The position numbers and the translations under genes were made by a program. DNA of 64,000 nucleotides. Origin: Melastoma dodecandrum (taxonomy: Eukaryota; Streptophyta; Magnoliopsida; Myrtales; Melastomataceae). Where the stretch lies: the NCBI GenBank assembly GCA_029817715.1, contig JARUPY010000085.1, forward strand, positions 558,001 to 622,000. The letters run 5' to 3'. Position 1 is the first letter of the stretch; each line of letters opens with the position of its first letter. Shown in pieces: positions 61,288-64,000 of this stretch. The notes under the pieces were generated by a model. It searched no databases, was not told where the DNA came from, and saw only the letters and a program-made list of their open reading frames with translations.

Positions 61288-62622
61288 CTACTTGGGAGGG
61301 AAGTAGTATTGATAGACGGTGAAGAAGGTCTGAGTTAAGGTGAGGACTAGGAGGACGAAGGCAGCGAGCGCGGAGATGAACGACCAAGGGGTGTCGAAGT
61401 AAGTGTACTTGAATCCAGCCCACTGGACGTGCCAACTGTTGTTGTAGTAGTTGTGGACGGAGTTGAACAGCCCCGACAGGTAGCAGCGGTCGATGTTGAA
61501 GGCGACGTCCTTCCCCATGCTGTTGATCAGCCTAGCCACCTCACCGTCCGTCCCGAAGTGGTTCTCCACTATCCCTTGGTCGCACATGTACTCGACGTCC
61601 CTCGCGGTGTTCACCAGGCAGTCCAACAGGGTCGCGTATGTCGTGAAGTGCTTCGTTATACCGGGGTGGCATTGCTCGTACGCCACGCAGTTCATCAGGA
61701 ATGCGGCCATCAGGTCGTCGATTGCTATCATCGGCATCTCCAGCAACCCCTTCCCTTCTCTGAAGCGTACCGCCAGGAAGGTCTCCTCGTCCTTGGAAGC
61801 ACGAAGGTGGATTCCCGCCCTTCGTAGCTTCGAGACGCAGTGGATCACGTGGGTGGGTACCCCGGGACCCCTCCGCGGCTCCACTAGGGACTCATCGTGA
61901 GGCAGGAAGGTGGTCCGAACCAGGTCGAGGAGGTGCCGCGGGGGGAGATCGTCGGAGGCAGCGGTCTCTTCCCCCGGGAGATCCAACCCATTGTTGAAGA
62001 ACAAGAGGGCGAGCCGCGCGAGGGACGGGACGCACTTGTCGTCCATGGTCGTGACCTCGTTGTAGATCTTCTCGAGGATGAAGTAGGGGATCTGGTTCTC
62101 GAGGCAGAGGAAGTCGCGGTTGAAGAAGGGGCGGACCCAAGACATGGTGAAGATGGGGTCCTCCCGGTCAAGCGGCACTTGCCGGCTAAACCGCATAAAC
62201 AGCTCAATCAAGAACACCGAATCGACCACCAGCATTTCCAGGAAGTCATCCATCGAGAGTAAAATCGATTCGGAATAGCACTCGATAGCCTTCCCAATCA
62301 TCGGCTCAAGGGAACGGACGAGTGTCTCAAGGGAGAGAAGGGAGGGTCTGGACCGGGCAAGGACGGCATCAAGGTATCGATACTTGTGCTCCTGAATCAT
62401 GGCTAAATCGGGGTGGCCGATGTGGTAAGGGCCGATGGAGACGATGCGGGGGCGGTAGGCGCGGCCATTGATCTCCACAAGTGTGCGGGGGACCCGGAAG
62501 ATGCAGCAGGCGGGCTTGCCGGCGGAGGGGCAGAGGATCCTCGGGGGGATTGAGATCTTTTGGTGGATGGACCTGAGCCGGTCATCAGAGATAGAACCAG
62601 CCCCGGCCTGCGGTCCATCCAT
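61288..62622 (-). CDS. DUF247 (UPF0481) membrane protein
   Basis: Plant-specific family of unknown biochemistry; relatives sit at the S locus of grasses. Single exon, 444 residues, normal length. The start MDGPQAGAGSIS precedes the family body: CIFRVPRTLVEINGRAYRPR then IVSIGPYHIGHPDLAMIQEH KYRY-type, SVFLIELFMRF, RDFLCLENQIPYFILEKIY, ASKDEETFLAVRF and MPMIAIDD. Later come MNCVAYEQCHP and the domain end DVAFNIDRCYLSGLFN. A hydrophobic stretch SFISALAAFVLLVLTLTQTF near the C-terminus is a single transmembrane anchor, followed by a short tail YQYYFPPK. High GC relative to neighbours, typical of this family. No defect. Confidence 0.93.
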   Translation of the reverse strand: MDGPQAGAGSISDDRLRSIHQKISIPPRILCPSAGKPACCIFRVPRTLVEINGRAYRPRIVSIGPYHIGHPDLAMIQEHKYRYLDAVLARSRPSLLSLETLVRSLEPMIGKAIECYSESILLSMDDFLEMLVVDSVFLIELFMRFSRQVPLDREDPIFTMSWVRPFFNRDFLCLENQIPYFILEKIYNEVTTMDDKCVPSLARLALLFFNNGLDLPGEETAASDDLPPRHLLDLVRTTFLPHDESLVEPRRGPGVPTHVIHCVSKLRRAGIHLRASKDEETFLAVRFREGKGLLEMPMIAIDDLMAAFLMNCVAYEQCHPGITKHFTTYATLLDCLVNTARDVEYMCDQGIVENHFGTDGEVARLINSMGKDVAFNIDRCYLSGLFNSVHNYYNNSWHVQWAGFKYTYFDTPWSFISALAAFVLLVLTLTQTFFTVYQYYFPPK

Positions 62623-63392
62623 CGCTAGTTTTCCTTCCTCCAGGGGATCGGCAGATCTAGAAGAGACGGAAGAACTAATGGTTTTGAACGAAGGGTTGTT
62701 GACTTTCGGCTCTGTTCTGGTTGTCTATCCGGAAGATAATTTAGATCACCACAATTTTTGGACAAGAATGGAAAGAGCACGACAGCGATCGCTCCTGCCC
62801 ACTTGAATTTCCCTCGACCCGGGATCATCACCCTCTTCCTCCGGTGTCGAGTCCGGCTACGGACTCCGATACGCTGTTAGTAAGTGGCCGAGAAAGCAAA
62901 CGGCGACAGCTTCCGGTACCGAATCGTTCTGTTCTCCGGCTCAACCGATGGAAGCCATTTTACACATGATCCCGGGACTCGAATATCGCTACAATCATGT
63001 GGTGCGAGGTCCATGGAGAGTATAAGCAAAAGAACAAATGAATGTCGAAGGTAATCTGATGGTTTTCATCAAAACCACACAAGGAAAAGAAACATAAACA
63101 TATACATTAGACAAAACGAGACGGAGAAACGACAGCAGGTGATGTTGTTGAATGTTGTCTGACAAAAGAAGAAAGACTGGCTCTAACTAAAAAACCAAAC
63201 CAAACCCGAACTTAGGACTCATCTGACTGACTGATCTCTGACTACCCCGAGTTAAAAGGATCAAACCCCCAATTTGGTTTACATACAATGATGATGGTGA
63301 AGATGAAATGCGGATTGATGAAAAGCTCCCCCAGATCGAAGAGATTATCTGCAAGCAGATCAGAAGGCAACCCCCCTTCCTTCTCCTTTACA
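62623..63392. other. intergenic between DUF247 and DUF662 genes
   Basis: Contains the DUF247 promoter on the left and, from about 63000, the 3' UTR of the minus-strand DUF662 gene. No gene recognised. Confidence 0.45.
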
Positions 63393-63875
63393 TTTATATT
63401 TCCAGGTTCTTGCTGAGCTCCTCCAGCTTCTTCATCCTCAACTTCTCGCTCTCACTCACCAGCTGATCACCAAAAGATCAAGCCACCCGGAAAAAAAAAT
63501 CATGGATCTCAACTCGCTATTTCATCCAATTGTTCGTTCGTTCGTTCAAATGATCACAAACCTCCATCAACTTGGAGATGAGCTGGACTTTCTCCTTGTT
63601 CTTCTCGTTGAAGGCCTCCACTGCTTCCTTGTACTCCCTCTCCTGTCATGAATCAATCCCCCCCATGTTTCATTGACAAACGCATTCACGAGCGAGCATG
63701 CATCTAGAGTTTCGACAAAGCCGGGTTTTATTAGCCCAAAAAGACTGTTGAAGGGTGGCTTGACCTTCTTCTGGCATGATTGCCCGAGTGCCTTTATCTC
63801 CTTGTTCACCAGATCGATCTTCTTCCTCACCGACGACACGTCCTTCCTCATTGGATCCGCCAACGCTTCCAGTTC
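63393..63875 (-). CDS. DUF662 / RAB6-interacting golgin (GORAB)-like protein, 3' part
   Basis: Coiled-coil protein family related to golgins. Last three exons (minus): 63875-63765, 63642-63562 and 63462-63393 (stop TAA at 63395-63393). They encode ELEALADPMRKDVSSVRKKI then DLVNKEIKALGQSCQKK, EREYKEAVEAFNEKNKEKVQ then LISKLME, and LVSESEKLRMKKLEELSKN then LEI. All phases are 0 and the sequence is the normal C-terminus of the plant DUF662 family, with a heptad-rich helix. The 5' exons lie beyond the right edge of the window, so the gene is incomplete here, not broken. Confidence 0.85.
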
Positions 63876-64000
63876 CTAGTCATTTTAACCACGTCTCCCC
63901 GTGAATTGAAATTCGATCCGGCAATTACATACCCAACCAAATTGAAAGGAAAAATACCGGGACTTTCCTTATCAACCTCCACCAACCCCAACTCATACGA
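63876..64000 (-). other. intron of the DUF662 gene
   Basis: AT-rich sequence directly 5' of the first visible exon on minus, ending with an ACTAG acceptor at 63880-63876. The upstream exon is outside the window. Confidence 0.5.

Overview
The window is nuclear DNA from a flowering plant, most likely a eudicot. The evidence is: GT-AG introns in nearly every multi-exon gene; a plant-only gene set (heavy-metal isoprenylated plant protein, TIP aquaporin, DREB/ERF factor, DUF247, plant-type cytosolic pyruvate kinase); a nuclear tRNA-Leu; AT-rich intergenic DNA; and a typical plant load of degraded Copia, Gypsy and Mutator-like elements. Species cannot be fixed from the sequence alone. I assembled gene models by hand from translated exons, splice signals and reading phase.

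Layout. 1-3.1 kb: a possible exon of unknown identity, then a HIPP metallochaperone gene (minus) with a one-base frame break. 3.1-6.3 kb: AT-rich repeats with a 1.2 kb element that has long inverted arms. 6.4-9.2 kb: a decayed organellar-type histidyl-tRNA synthetase gene (plus) that has lost its 3' half. 9.2-12.6 kb: a rotted Copia fragment (minus). 12.8-13.7 kb: a TIP1 aquaporin (minus). 13.9-17.6 kb: no gene recognised. 17.6-18.7 kb: a RABC/Rab18-type GTPase (minus), with a Mutator-like element in its upstream region, divergent from the spliceosomal SF3a66 gene at 20.0-22.3 kb (plus). 22.8-29.2 kb: WDR3/UTP12 of the small-subunit processome (plus, 12 exons). 29.5-32.2 kb: two duplicated-gene corpses, alpha-expansin (minus) and ribosomal protein L24 (plus). 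32.7-37.3 kb: a 16-exon cytosolic pyruvate kinase (minus).

37.8-50.1 kb is a repeat island: a Gypsy LTR in minus orientation with internal tandem repeats, a gag-only Copia element with a second LTR-like element nested in it, a broken DUF668-type gene fragment, and a foldback element full of short hairpins. 50.3-56.3 kb returns to genes: tRNA-Leu(UAA), the U2AF small subunit and mitochondrial ISCA2, followed by a broken cytosolic aldolase fragment. 59.0-64.0 kb holds a DREB-type ERF, an intronless DUF247 gene and the 3' end of a DUF662 (GORAB-like) gene that runs off the window.

There is no operon-like functional cluster. The real genes are mostly unrelated housekeeping genes; two are mRNA-splicing factors that need not be connected. 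I see no convincing new system. The most useful points are the five gene corpses plus the frame-broken HIPP, the gag-only nested Copia, the hairpin-rich foldback element, and odd features in otherwise normal genes: an octaproline tail in the Rab, a duplicated 15-residue unit in U2AF35 and a probable GC-AG intron in the HIPP gene.
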